Source: an uncultured Litoreibacter sp.
GTDB taxonomy: Bacteria; Pseudomonadota; Alphaproteobacteria; Rhodobacterales; Rhodobacteraceae
Assembly: GCA_947504205.1 (NCBI GenBank)
Contig: CANNGL010000003.1
Coordinates: 682,001-746,000 of the forward strand
DNA length: 64,000 bases
Direction of reading: 5' to 3'
The notes below the pieces were generated by a model, which saw only the letters and a list, made by a program, of their open reading frames with translations, had not been told where the DNA came from and ran no database searches. The position numbers and the translations under genes are program-made. Shown piece by piece: positions 28,163 through 37,443 of the stretch (the first letter of the stretch is position 1; every line of letters starts with the position of its first letter).

Positions 28163-29517
28163 TGACACGCGTCCTCGTTCCATCCGGCGCGCTCGGCCTC
28201 AACTACGACAAAGAGGCCCTGCGTCGTGGCATTGCGGCCAAGCCGGACATTATAGCCATTGATGGCGGGTCGACCGATAGCGGCCCGTCTTATCTGGGCA
28301 GAGGTGTCTCGAAATACGCACGCAGCTCAACCAAGATCGAATGGGCCGGGTTGATGGAGGCGCGGGCGGAGGCCGGTTGCCCTCTTGTCATCGGCACTGC
28401 GGGCACGTGCGGGGCCGACAGCGCGGTCGATTGGATGCTCGATATCACGCGCGAGATTGCCTCCGAGCAGGGCCGTCCGCTGAAGGTAGCGGTACTGCGT
28501 AGCTCACAAAGCCCGGTCGATGTGGCTCAAGCCTTTCTGGAGGCAAAGGTGGCACCCTTGGCCAATGCGCCTGAGATCAGCGCAGATCTGATCCGGAACT
28601 GTACCAATATCGTGGCTCTTGCCGGCGCGGAGCAGATCGACGCAGCACTTGCCACTGGCGCAGATATCGTGATTGCGGGGCGCACCACTGACACGGCCAT
28701 CATTGCTGCCTTGCCCTTGCGTGAAGGATGCCATGTCGGCGGGGCATGGCATGGGGCCAAAATAGGGGAGTGCGGCGCGCTTTGTGCCAGCAATCCCCAA
28801 TCCGGTGTGATCCTTGTGGATTTCGACAAAGACGGGTTCACCGTCACCCCGCTTGCAGATGGTGCCCATGCGACGCCCCACACGGTGTCTGCACATATGC
28901 TTTACGAGAATTCGGATCCCTTCATTCTCTACGAACCCGGCGGTTATCTGGACGTCACCGACGCCACATATGATGCCGTTGATCAGACCAGCGTGCGCGT
29001 GAGTGGTTCAAAATGGGTCCCCTCGGATCAGTATTCCGTGAAGCTCGAAGGTGCCCGACCTGCCGGGTTTCAGACCGTTTTGATGGCTTTGTTGCGCGAT
29101 CAGCATTACGTGGCGAACGCACAGCGCTGGGCGGATGATATTGTCGAGAAATGCTCGGCCAAGGCGCGGGATCGTCTGAATCTGACTGCGGCGGACTTCC
29201 AGATAGAGATACGCCTGATCGGCCAAACCGCGAGCTTTGGTGACTTGGAAAGCAATCAGACCACACCGCCTGAAGTCGGGGCAATTGGGATCGTCACGGC
29301 CAAATCGGAAGCCCTGTCACAGGAAATCGGCCAGCTTCTCAATCCTTATCTGCTTCATCACCCGCTGACGGCCGAGGAGGAGCAACCGACCTTCGCATTC
29401 CTCTTTTCTCCGGCAGAGATGTATCGGGGCCAAACCTACGAGTTTGCATTGAACCATGTATTGCACCTGAGCGATCCCATGGAAGCCTTCAAGCTGGAGG
29501 TACATGAGATTGGCTAG
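28162..29517 (+). CDS. AtuA-family (DUF1446) protein
   Basis: Cytosolic protein of 451 residues in the AtuA/DUF1446 family, named from acyclic terpene utilisation in Pseudomonas. The N-terminal domain has AIDGGSTDSGPSYLGRG and GTAGTCGADSAVDWM, and DIVIAGRTTDTAIIAALPL lies in the centre. The enzymatic activity of the family has not been settled. The start at 28162 overlaps the tctA stop; the track start at 28081 is inside tctA. Tight coupling to a TTT importer and to a DUF4387 gene suggests it acts on the imported acid or its CoA derivative. Confidence 0.88.
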   Translation: MTRVLVPSGALGLNYDKEALRRGIAAKPDIIAIDGGSTDSGPSYLGRGVSKYARSSTKIEWAGLMEARAEAGCPLVIGTAGTCGADSAVDWMLDITREIASEQGRPLKVAVLRSSQSPVDVAQAFLEAKVAPLANAPEISADLIRNCTNIVALAGAEQIDAALATGADIVIAGRTTDTAIIAALPLREGCHVGGAWHGAKIGECGALCASNPQSGVILVDFDKDGFTVTPLADGAHATPHTVSAHMLYENSDPFILYEPGGYLDVTDATYDAVDQTSVRVSGSKWVPSDQYSVKLEGARPAGFQTVLMALLRDQHYVANAQRWADDIVEKCSAKARDRLNLTAADFQIEIRLIGQTASFGDLESNQTTPPEVGAIGIVTAKSEALSQEIGQLLNPYLLHHPLTAEEEQPTFAFLFSPAEMYRGQTYEFALNHVLHLSDPMEAFKLEVHEIG

Positions 29518-29809
29518 GCTAGGGGATCAGGTTCAGAAAATACGCAGCAAAAATGCCGGGCCGTTCTGGCTCACGATTGATATCTTTTGCGGCTCGCAGG
29601 AGGCCTACGAGGCGATCGTCGCAACCTTGCCGACAAGCCGCGTGGCTCAGACGTTCGGCACAAGCCTTCAGAACATCAAGCGGTTCGATATTTCGCAGCT
29701 TCATGTCGTCAAATTCAGTTTGCCGCGACCCACAGTGCAGGGCGCGCCGAATGACAGGGATATGCATGGTGCCTCATGGGCGGCGCTTTTATCTGACATC
29801 GACTTGTGA
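29504..29809 (+). CDS. DUF4387 domain protein
   Basis: Small protein of 101 residues matching DUF4387: LGDQVQKIRSKNAGPFWLTI, DIFCGSQEAYEAI and HVVKFSLPRPTVQG. DUF4387 genes usually sit next to, or are fused with, AtuA-family genes and probably encode a partner subunit. It overlaps the AtuA gene by 14 bases and has GGAGG three bases before its ATG. Confidence 0.88.
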   Translation: MRLARLGDQVQKIRSKNAGPFWLTIDIFCGSQEAYEAIVATLPTSRVAQTFGTSLQNIKRFDISQLHVVKFSLPRPTVQGAPNDRDMHGASWAALLSDIDL

Positions 29810-29830
29810 GGTCTCAAGGCGCATTCAGAC

Positions 29831-30406
29831 CTAGGCGCGACCACCATCAGCGGACAGAACCAATGGGTTGATGCCCATGCTTTCCAGCGCACCCTGCCAC
29901 TTGGCATTGTTGTCCTCGCCGAAAACCAGGTCCTGTATCGCATCGCAGATCAACCAGCCATTTGCGGCGATCTCATCTTCCAACTGCCCCGGTCCCCAGC
30001 CTGCATACCCCATCGCCAACAGGCTTCGCGTCGGCCCCGCGCCTTGGGAGATATCCTCCAGGATATCCAGCGTGCCGGTCATGCCATACTCGCTGCCCAC
30101 GGTCAGCGTGGAGTTGTTCTCGTTATAGTCAGAGGAATGTAGAACGAAGCCGCGCCCGTATTCTACGGGGCCGCCGAAATGGACCTTGATTGGGCGCACC
30201 TCTGGGTCCGGCTCGATGTTCAACTGCGCCAGAAGATCTTTGAATTTGAGGTCTGGTGCAGGCTTGTTGATGATCAACCCCATCGCGCCCTCTGTCGAAT
30301 GCGAGCAGAGGAAAATCACGCTGTGATCGAAGCGGGGATCACCCATTCCGGGCATCGCGATCAGAAGTTTGCCGTTGAGGTCAACGGAATCAGTATCAGC
30401 CACCAT
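29831..30406 (-). CDS. yqgE: YqgE/AlgH family protein
   Basis: Conserved protein of 191 residues of the YqgE/AlgH family. It shows LNGKLLIAMPGMGDPRFDHS, GAMGLIINKPAP and the central FGGPVEYGRGFVLHSSDY, followed by MGYAGWGPGQLEDEIAANGW. Function is not established despite its broad occurrence. Convergent with the DUF4387 gene, 21 bases apart. Confidence 0.93.
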   Translation of the reverse strand: MVADTDSVDLNGKLLIAMPGMGDPRFDHSVIFLCSHSTEGAMGLIINKPAPDLKFKDLLAQLNIEPDPEVRPIKVHFGGPVEYGRGFVLHSSDYNENNSTLTVGSEYGMTGTLDILEDISQGAGPTRSLLAMGYAGWGPGQLEDEIAANGWLICDAIQDLVFGEDNNAKWQGALESMGINPLVLSADGGRA

Positions 30407-30517
30407 GGGAGATATGGTGGGGCTTTGGGCGGTTTAGTTCAACCGTTGCAAAATACCCATCGACACAATCTATCGCTCAAACGTGATTTCCTCGAGCGGG
30501 ATGACGTGCTTATCTAG

Positions 30518-31351
30518 GTGGCCGTGAGCAAACGTATTCTCATAGCCGCCGCTTTGGCTTGCGCCTCTGCAACTCTTGGTCCGCCTGACACCCTTCAGGC
30601 GGGGGCTCAGGATATGCCCGACAGCTTGTCTGATGTTGTGCGGGTAGAGTTTCTCCCGGGCTGGAAAATGGAGGATGGGACCCGAATGGCCGGGCTGTCC
30701 TTTGATCTGGCGCCGGGCTGGAAAACCTATTGGCGCAGCCCGGGTGACGGCGGATTGCCGACCTATATCGGAACAAGAGGCTCGATGAACCTCCAGAGCA
30801 TGGCAATCCTCTGGCCTCGCCCGGAGGTGTTTCGGACGGGCAATCTTCGGTCGATCGGTTACCGCGACGCTGTTGTTTTGCCGCTCCATCTGGTGCCCAA
30901 TAATGACGGTCCGATGAACGTCAATCTCAGCGTCAAATTCGGAATTTGCGAGGATGTCTGCATCCCGGTGCATATGCGGTTTGACCATCAGTTCACCAGC
31001 ACCTCCGGTGCTGGTGCAGAACTGATTGCTGATGCGCTTGAGGAACGTCCACGCATGGCCTCCGGTCCTGTGAAGTGTAGTTTTGAGCGGATATCCAATG
31101 GCGTTGCTGTAACCGTTGGTCTTCACTCGGAGGCTCTTGCCGGAAAGGGCGAGGCGTTGGTTATCGAAACGCCCAACCCTCGTATCTGGATAAGTGAACC
31201 CAGTGTTTCACGCGATGGCGATTATGTCAGAGGTGCCGCCGAGTTTATTTCGGAAGATATTGAGCCGATCCGCATCAATCCCGCCGATATTGAGTTCACG
31301 TTGATCAGTTCGCGCGACGCGGTAAGCTTTTCGGGCTGCGAGCGCCAGTAA
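30518..31351 (+). CDS. periplasmic DsbD N-terminal-like domain protein
   Basis: Exported protein of about 277 residues resembling the N-terminal periplasmic domain of DsbD. WKTYWRSPGDGGLPTYIGTR and FGICEDVCIPVHMRF are characteristic, with the C-x3-C pair in the latter. There are no membrane helices and no thioredoxin domain, so it is not a full DsbD. The start is uncertain: an in-frame TAG precedes GTG 30518 directly, so either that GTG or GTG 30524 is used, both giving a signal peptide (KRILIAAALACASATL). Its 3' end overlaps the convergent RND permease gene by 47 bases. Confidence 0.8.
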   Translation: MAVSKRILIAAALACASATLGPPDTLQAGAQDMPDSLSDVVRVEFLPGWKMEDGTRMAGLSFDLAPGWKTYWRSPGDGGLPTYIGTRGSMNLQSMAILWPRPEVFRTGNLRSIGYRDAVVLPLHLVPNNDGPMNVNLSVKFGICEDVCIPVHMRFDHQFTSTSGAGAELIADALEERPRMASGPVKCSFERISNGVAVTVGLHSEALAGKGEALVIETPNPRIWISEPSVSRDGDYVRGAAEFISEDIEPIRINPADIEFTLISSRDAVSFSGCERQ

Positions 31352-34300
31352 CGGCGTGCAGCGCTACAGCGGCAATCCAAGCCACAATGAGCAAGACCAC
31401 CACAAGACATATGAACAGCCCCAGTGCCGTGGCCATCGCAGGTGCTTCGGACAGGACCGGCATCGGCTGAAGCAGGTAGCTTGGAAGGGACCCATTAAGG
31501 ATTGTCGTACCCAGGGTCGCGGCGAACAGGGCGAGGCAGGCCAGAACAAGACCGGCTAACCCAACGCGCGCGGGCCAAGCAACGGATTGCCCGAGGATCA
31601 TGCGCCGCACAGCCGTTGTTTGCCGTTTTACATCTGCCTGCATCGCCATAAGCGATGGCACGACCAACAGCACCAAAAACAGCCCGACGCCCAAGCCGTA
31701 ACAGAGGGTGATCACAGTTGGTTTCAGGAACTGGGCGTGGCGCGATCCTTCAAACAACAGAGGTGCCAGCCCCAGCACCGTTGTCAAAGTCGTCAGCAAT
31801 ACGGGTCGCAGACGGTCAGATGCTCCGTCGATGATAGCGGGGATCAGACCGCGATCTTTTGCGTAGTCGTCCACCGTCGAGACCAGCACAATGGAGTCAT
31901 TGATAATGATCCCGGTCATGCCGATCAGACCGACCACGGTAAACATGGACAGTGGTACCTCCCATGCATAGTGCCCGTAGATCGTGCCGATCAATCCGAA
32001 GGGGATGATCAGCATGATGACGATGGGCCGTGTCCAGCTTGAAAAGACCCAGGCCAAAGCGATGTAGATGCCGATCAGGCAGAGTATGAAGCCCAATGCG
32101 GCATCTGTAAGGAACTCGCGTTCCTGCTCGGCCAGCCCCGAAAGTTGCGATGAGACGCCCAGCGTTTGTTCGATCTCCGGCAGGATCACCTCTTTGACAT
32201 TGGTCATGATTTCTTCGGCACGCGCTGGATCATCTTCGGAAATATCGCCGGTGACAGATATGACCCGAAGCCCGTTTTCACGCCTCACGGTCGAGAAGCC
32301 GCTTTGAGACGTGACCGCAACCACATCCGTCAGGGGTATATAGTCGCCCGTCGCGCTGCGCAGGAAGGTTCTTTCCAGAAAATCCGCGGTCAACTCGCCA
32401 CGTGGAAGCTCAACCCGGATGGTTGCGGATCTGGGGCCGTCGGGGAAGGTTGCCGCCTCGATACCGTTGAGCCGGTTGCGTAACACTCGGCCCAGTTCGT
32501 CGATGGTGAAGCCAAGAGCCTGCCCCTGCGCTGTCAGATCAAGGATCAGCTCTTCCTTGTCATAAGCCAGATTGTCCTCGACCGCTGACACTTCTCCAAA
32601 CTGCGCCAAGGCTGTCTTCAAGGCTTCGGAAGCGGCCTTGAGGGTCTCCGCCTCTGCCCCGTAGAACTGCACATCCAGACTGTCGCCGCCTGGCCCAGAC
32701 CGCCACCCGCGGAAAGAGACGGTTTCCAGCAGTGGATGCCTGCGCACGGCATCCTGCAGATCAGCGACGAACTTGAAACTTGAATAGGGGCGCAAATCAG
32801 CATCTATCAACTCGATGGCGATGGAGCCCAGTTGATCAGTGTCCTTAGTGTCCGACCCCGCCAGCCCGCGCCCACTTGATCCACCGATCTGGGTCAGCAC
32901 GAAGTCCAGTGGATTGCGACCATGTTCTGCCTCATAGGTCGCCGCCACTTCGGCTGTTGCGCGTTGCATCTCGCGCATCATCTCTAACGTATCGTCGCGG
33001 CTGGCGCCCGGCAGCATAGCGAAGTTGCCGGTGACCGACCCCCGTTCAGGGGCGTTGAAGAAGCGCCATGTCACATCCCCTCGGATGAAGAATGAGGACA
33101 TGGCAACAAGGGCGAGGACTGCCATTGCGAAGACGGGGTAACGCGCCCAGATGACATAGGTGATGAAGCGGCGGAAAACAGTTTCGCGGAACCAGTCGAA
33201 CCCTTTGGTCACGGTGCGCGACGGCCAGTCATACCAGTGTCGTTTTCCTGATGCCATCAATGCATGGGACATATGGTGCGGCAGGATCAGGAAGCACTCG
33301 ATCAACGAGGCCAGAAGAACCACGATAACGGTGAACGGGATATCAGCAATCAGATCACCAAATCGGCCTCCGACTGCGACCAGCCCAAAAAAGGCGATGA
33401 TCGTGGTGATTGTTGCGGAAAAAACCGGGGCCGACATGCGCTTGGCGGCGTTTTCAGCGGCGGTCACAGGATCTTCGCCAAGCCGTGTATGCCTGAAATC
33501 GGCGTGCTCCCCTACGACAATGGCGTCATCGACGACAATGCCCAAGGTAATGATCAGGGCAAACAGCGACACCATATTGATGGTCAGGCCAGCCAGATAC
33601 ATCAGCGCGATGGCGCCCAACATCGCAACGGGAATGCCAGCGGCGACCCAAAAAGCTGTGCGCGCATTGAGAAACAGGAACAGCAGCAAAACCACAAGCC
33701 CAAGGCCAACAAGTCCGTTATCGAGAAGGATATCCAAGCGCCCCGTGATCGCTTCAGAGCGGGTCCTGATCAATTCGACGGAAGTGCCTTCGGGCAGGCT
33801 GAGCTCCAACTCGGCGGCTACCTCCTGGACCTGCGCTTGAATATCAATCGCGTCGCCTTGGTTGGATCGATCCACCCTGATGGAGATGGCAGGATTGTCA
33901 TCAACGAAGAACGCCCGCTCCCGATCCGTCCCTTCAACCAGCACACGCGCCACATCACCGATGGTCAGCTTCGATCCATCATCGTTAGAGCGTAAAACGA
34001 TGGCCGCGATCTGATCTGCCGAACGTTTCGCAACCCCAGTTCTGACTCGCGCGTTTGCTCCGGTGACGTCCCCGGCAGGGTCCGTCGATGCCTCTCCGCG
34101 GATCGCCTCGGCAATCTCGGCCATGGTCAGATCATTGCGGATCAGCTCAAGCGACGGAACTTCAATCACCGTTTCAGGCGCGGCAACCCCACGGATCGTC
34201 GTGCGAGTGACGCCCGCCGCAAAAAGCCGCGTGATGAACTCGTCGGCGAACCGTCCAAGCTGGTCCACTCCCACGGGGCCGCTAATGACCACATCGGTCA

Positions 34301-34733
34301 CGCGGTCATGCCAAGCGCCCCGCCTCACAACAGGTTCTTCGACATCTTCAGGCAGGTTGTTGATCTGATCTACTGCGACCTGCACCTCGTCAGTCGCGCG
34401 TGACATGTCCCATCCGGGTTCAAATTCCAGATTGAGCGTGGCGCGCCCTTCACGACTGTCGGAGGTGGAGCTTTCCACGCCCTCAACAGACAGCAGAGCC
34501 GGCTCAAGAAGCTGGACAATCGCACGGTCAACATCATCGGCGCCCGCGCCTTCCCAGACGACATTGACCGAAACGCTGTCGATGATCACATCTGGAAAGA
34601 ACTGCGCCCGCATTTTGGGAAGCGCCGCGACGCCCAAGGCTATCAGAACCAGCAACAGAAGATTGGCAGCGGTTTTGTGCCGCGTGAAGTAGCTCAGAAA
34701 GCCACCCGTGCTATCGCGAATGGCGTCCCGCAT
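31305..34733 (-). CDS. RND efflux transporter permease (AcrB/HAE1 family)
   Basis: Inner-membrane RND pump of 1142 residues with the standard arrangement of 12 helices and two large periplasmic loops. The proton-relay aspartates are in ITLGIVVDDAIVVGEHAD and the matching helix in the second half reads GMTGIIINDSIVLVSTVDD. It is somewhat longer than AcrB, with about 90 extra residues at the C-terminus including added hydrophobic segments. The start is immediately after the adaptor stop (no spacing). No outer-membrane TolC gene is adjacent, so an unlinked one is probably shared. Confidence 0.93.
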   Translation of the reverse strand: MRDAIRDSTGGFLSYFTRHKTAANLLLLVLIALGVAALPKMRAQFFPDVIIDSVSVNVVWEGAGADDVDRAIVQLLEPALLSVEGVESSTSDSREGRATLNLEFEPGWDMSRATDEVQVAVDQINNLPEDVEEPVVRRGAWHDRVTDVVISGPVGVDQLGRFADEFITRLFAAGVTRTTIRGVAAPETVIEVPSLELIRNDLTMAEIAEAIRGEASTDPAGDVTGANARVRTGVAKRSADQIAAIVLRSNDDGSKLTIGDVARVLVEGTDRERAFFVDDNPAISIRVDRSNQGDAIDIQAQVQEVAAELELSLPEGTSVELIRTRSEAITGRLDILLDNGLVGLGLVVLLLFLFLNARTAFWVAAGIPVAMLGAIALMYLAGLTINMVSLFALIITLGIVVDDAIVVGEHADFRHTRLGEDPVTAAENAAKRMSAPVFSATITTIIAFFGLVAVGGRFGDLIADIPFTVIVVLLASLIECFLILPHHMSHALMASGKRHWYDWPSRTVTKGFDWFRETVFRRFITYVIWARYPVFAMAVLALVAMSSFFIRGDVTWRFFNAPERGSVTGNFAMLPGASRDDTLEMMREMQRATAEVAATYEAEHGRNPLDFVLTQIGGSSGRGLAGSDTKDTDQLGSIAIELIDADLRPYSSFKFVADLQDAVRRHPLLETVSFRGWRSGPGGDSLDVQFYGAEAETLKAASEALKTALAQFGEVSAVEDNLAYDKEELILDLTAQGQALGFTIDELGRVLRNRLNGIEAATFPDGPRSATIRVELPRGELTADFLERTFLRSATGDYIPLTDVVAVTSQSGFSTVRRENGLRVISVTGDISEDDPARAEEIMTNVKEVILPEIEQTLGVSSQLSGLAEQEREFLTDAALGFILCLIGIYIALAWVFSSWTRPIVIMLIIPFGLIGTIYGHYAWEVPLSMFTVVGLIGMTGIIINDSIVLVSTVDDYAKDRGLIPAIIDGASDRLRPVLLTTLTTVLGLAPLLFEGSRHAQFLKPTVITLCYGLGVGLFLVLLVVPSLMAMQADVKRQTTAVRRMILGQSVAWPARVGLAGLVLACLALFAATLGTTILNGSLPSYLLQPMPVLSEAPAMATALGLFICLVVVLLIVAWIAAVALHAVTGARSPKSLPRRAN

Positions 34734-36191
34734 CTAGCTGCCCATGCGGCTTTCAAGCCGCTGAATGACGTCCGCGGGCACCTTTGGTTCCGCGAGCCGT
34801 GCCAAAAGCCGTTCTCGAACCTCGGCTGGCATCCGGTTGTTTTGCTCGACAAAGGCGATCAGTTTGGCGCGCCGTGCGTCGTCAAGTTCAACCAGCTCGG
34901 GCTCGGGTGCTGCATTCGGCTCACCAGACCGCAGGGGGCGCACTTTGATGCCAGGCCCCAGTAATGCGGAGCGTTCCGCTACGATTTCACGTCCGCGCAG
35001 TTCGGGCGCGCGGATCAGAACATCGTCGCCCTGACGCCGCATCAGTTGCACTGGCGCTTCCTCAAGCCTGTCATCCTCCGCAAGCGCCAAAACCGATCCA
35101 GCGGCACTGACTGCGGTTGCCGGTACGCGCGCAACTCGCTCCAATGTCGGCTCTTCGATCGACAGGGTCACAAAATCACCGGGCCGCAACCCTTTTGGAT
35201 TTTCCAGCGAGGCAAACAACAGTCGCCCCGTTGTGCCTGCAACCACGGCCGCACTTTCGCGAACCAATCGACCCTCGGTCACAAGATCCACGCCAAATGC
35301 GTCAAGCGTTACTCGGACCGGGGCCCCGATAAGCCCGCCTTCGCTGTCGAGCAATCGGCCATATTGGGCGGTTGAGACCCGAAACGAGACCTCCAGCGCA
35401 GTTGGATCAACAAGTTGGCCCAGCTTTTCATTTGGCGCGACAAGCCCGCCCGCAGTCGCCGTGACGTCCGAGAGGCGACCAGTGAACGCTGCGAATATCT
35501 CTGTGTCTGCCAGAAGGCGTTCAGCATCTTCGAGGGTGATTTGCCGTCTGTTGATCAAAGTTTCGGCCTGGGTAATCCGCGTTTCGACCTGTTGTTCAGC
35601 CTGTCGGCGCGAGAGCACCGCTTGGGTGGCGGAGGACAAAGCAAGCTCTGCCGTTTCGACCGCTGCTTCTGTTCCCACGCCTCTCGATTTCAGGTCGCGT
35701 TGTCTTGCGAGCGCCCGCGCACGCAACTCTTCCTGCGCTTTTGCGGCTGCCAGTTCATCGCTCGCAAGCGTCAACGCCTTCTTGGCATCGCGCAGATCGT
35801 CCTGCGCTTCCTGAAAATCAGTGCGGGCCACGTCCACCGCTGTCTGCGCCTCGGCAGGGTCGAGCCGTGCCAGGAACTGGCCTTCGCGCACGACACCACC
35901 CTCTTGAACATCTGGTGACAACTCGATTACGCGGCCCGCCACGGGCGAGCGTAAATCAAGTGTTCGCCTCGACCGGATCTCCCCGAAGCTGACCAACAGG
36001 GGGGCCACATCTTTTGGCTCGATTGCGATCACATTGACTGCGAAGACACGTTCGCGCGCAGGGCGCGGGCTTGTGTCATCTGCCCATCGCGTCTGCAACG
36101 CCGAATAAAGCGTCTGACCCGTGATCGCCAACAGGCCGATTGTGACTGCCAACAGAAACAATCCGACAAGGCTGCGTCGAAAAAACCGCAT
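34734..36191 (-). CDS. RND efflux periplasmic adaptor subunit
   Basis: Membrane-fusion protein of 485 residues with one N-terminal anchor (RRSLVGLFLLAVTIGLLAI), a lipoyl-like barrel (RSPVAGRVIELSPDVQEGG, LADTEIFAAFTGRLSD), a long alpha-hairpin between them, and a beta-barrel domain. The C-terminal tail of about 90 residues is unusual, with PELVELDDARRAKLIAFVEQ. First gene of the two-gene efflux operon. Confidence 0.92.
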   Translation of the reverse strand: MRFFRRSLVGLFLLAVTIGLLAITGQTLYSALQTRWADDTSPRPARERVFAVNVIAIEPKDVAPLLVSFGEIRSRRTLDLRSPVAGRVIELSPDVQEGGVVREGQFLARLDPAEAQTAVDVARTDFQEAQDDLRDAKKALTLASDELAAAKAQEELRARALARQRDLKSRGVGTEAAVETAELALSSATQAVLSRRQAEQQVETRITQAETLINRRQITLEDAERLLADTEIFAAFTGRLSDVTATAGGLVAPNEKLGQLVDPTALEVSFRVSTAQYGRLLDSEGGLIGAPVRVTLDAFGVDLVTEGRLVRESAAVVAGTTGRLLFASLENPKGLRPGDFVTLSIEEPTLERVARVPATAVSAAGSVLALAEDDRLEEAPVQLMRRQGDDVLIRAPELRGREIVAERSALLGPGIKVRPLRSGEPNAAPEPELVELDDARRAKLIAFVEQNNRMPAEVRERLLARLAEPKVPADVIQRLESRMGS

Positions 36192-36220
36192 GTGGTTATG
36201 TACTCCGGAACACGACGTAT

Positions 36221-36250
36221 AATGTAGGGTCAGTCAGTAGGATCGTCCAA
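36221..36250 (-). promoter_or_regulatory. candidate promoter of the RND efflux operon
   Basis: On the minus strand TTGGAC and TACATT are separated by 18 bases, ending about 30 bases before the adaptor ATG. The region is AT-richer than the surrounding genes. No clear TetR-type palindrome was found here. Confidence 0.4.
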
Positions 36251-36277
36251 CTCTACTTTATCACACGCATGAGAGGT

Positions 36278-36820
36278 CTATTTCCGGCGCTTATGCTCAT
36301 CAAGTCTCGGAAAAATCTCGACGAAATTGCAAGGTTGGTGGCGATAATCCAATTGTTTTACCAGAATTTCGTCCCACGCGTCCTTGCAGGCGCCCGTAGA
36401 GCCGGGCAGCGCAAACAAATAGGTTCCGTTGGAGACACCGCCGGTTGCGCGGGACTGAACGGCTGATGTTCCGATCTTGGCCATCGAGACATGAGTGAAA
36501 ACTGTCCCAAACGCCTCGATTTCCTTCTCATAGACATCGCGATGTGCCTCGACCGTAACGTCACGTCCTGTCAGGCCGGTGCCGCCAGTGGATATGATCA
36601 CATCAACGTCGGGATCTGCGCACCAGCTGCGCAGTTGTTCGGCAATCTCTGACCGTTCATCACGCAAAACGGCGCGGTGGGCCAGAACATGCCCCGCCGC
36701 TTCAAGTCGCTCGACCAGAATTTGACCGGAGCGGTCCTGCTCGATGCTGCGTGTGTCGCTGACTGCGAGGATCGCGATGCGGACAGGTATAAACTCGCGG
36801 CTGGTATCGATGTTGCTCAT
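36278..36820 (-). CDS. moaB: molybdenum cofactor biosynthesis protein B
   Basis: MoaB family protein of 180 residues, of the MogA/MoaB fold that binds molybdopterin (adenylylation step in some organisms). Motifs ILAVSDTRSIEQDRSGQIL, IISTGGTGLTGRDVT and FALPGSTGACKDAWDEIL are present. I chose the start at 36820 because it forms an ATGA overlap with the LysE gene; the track start at 36838 is possible. moaD and moaE lie 11 kb away. Confidence 0.92.
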   Translation of the reverse strand: MSNIDTSREFIPVRIAILAVSDTRSIEQDRSGQILVERLEAAGHVLAHRAVLRDERSEIAEQLRSWCADPDVDVIISTGGTGLTGRDVTVEAHRDVYEKEIEAFGTVFTHVSMAKIGTSAVQSRATGGVSNGTYLFALPGSTGACKDAWDEILVKQLDYRHQPCNFVEIFPRLDEHKRRK

Positions 36821-37443
36821 GTGTTCTGGGTGTCCCATGCCAACTTCAGGGCCAAAGCCCCGAAAACGGATGCTGTGGTAATGCGCAGACCTCTCTCGAC
36901 CCGCGCGTTGTTCGTCATCGTGCGTCCCAGACTGCCAGCGAAATATCCTACAGCACCGTTGATGAAGAACCCGCCGAACGCCAGAACGCCGCCATATAGC
37001 AAAAACTGCGGCAGAACGGGCAAAGACGGGTTCACGAATTGCGGGATAAAGGCGAGAATGAACAGGATAACCTTAGGGTTGGAGAGGTTGACGATGAACC
37101 CGTCGCGAAACGCGCGCGAAGGTCTGACGTCAGGCGTATCTGTTGCGTTCAACGGGCTGCGCAGTGTCTTTATTGCCAGCCAGATCAGATAGGCGACGCC
37201 CAGATATCTTATCGTTCCGAACAGCCATGGCTCGGATGCAACCACAGCCCCAAGACCCAGCCCGGCCAGAGCCGTGTTGACCAATGATCCGGCGGAAATT
37301 CCGGCGGAGGCCGCAAACGCAGGACGTGCCCCGCCGCGAACACCTTGTGCCAGACAAAACAACATATCTGCACCGGGCGTCAGGTTCAGTGCCAATGCTG
37401 CGGGTATGAAAGCCAGCAGCAGGATCGGATCGACGGGCATCAT
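36817..37443 (-). CDS. LysE family translocator
   Basis: Membrane exporter of 208 residues with six helices. The LysE/RhtB signature LNLTPGADMLFCLAQGVRGG and the segment FRDGFIVNLSNPKVILFILA are visible. Family members export amino acids or related metabolites; the substrate here is unknown. It is translationally coupled on both sides: ATGA overlap with the uracil-DNA glycosylase gene upstream and with moaB downstream. Confidence 0.9.
   Translation of the reverse strand: MMPVDPILLLAFIPAALALNLTPGADMLFCLAQGVRGGARPAFAASAGISAGSLVNTALAGLGLGAVVASEPWLFGTIRYLGVAYLIWLAIKTLRSPLNATDTPDVRPSRAFRDGFIVNLSNPKVILFILAFIPQFVNPSLPVLPQFLLYGGVLAFGGFFINGAVGYFAGSLGRTMTNNARVERGLRITTASVFGALALKLAWDTQNT

Noticed and set aside
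31305-36191. A third, outer-membrane gene completing the RND efflux operon
   Set aside because: No TolC-like frame exists on either side; the neighbours are a DsbD-N-like protein and moaB.
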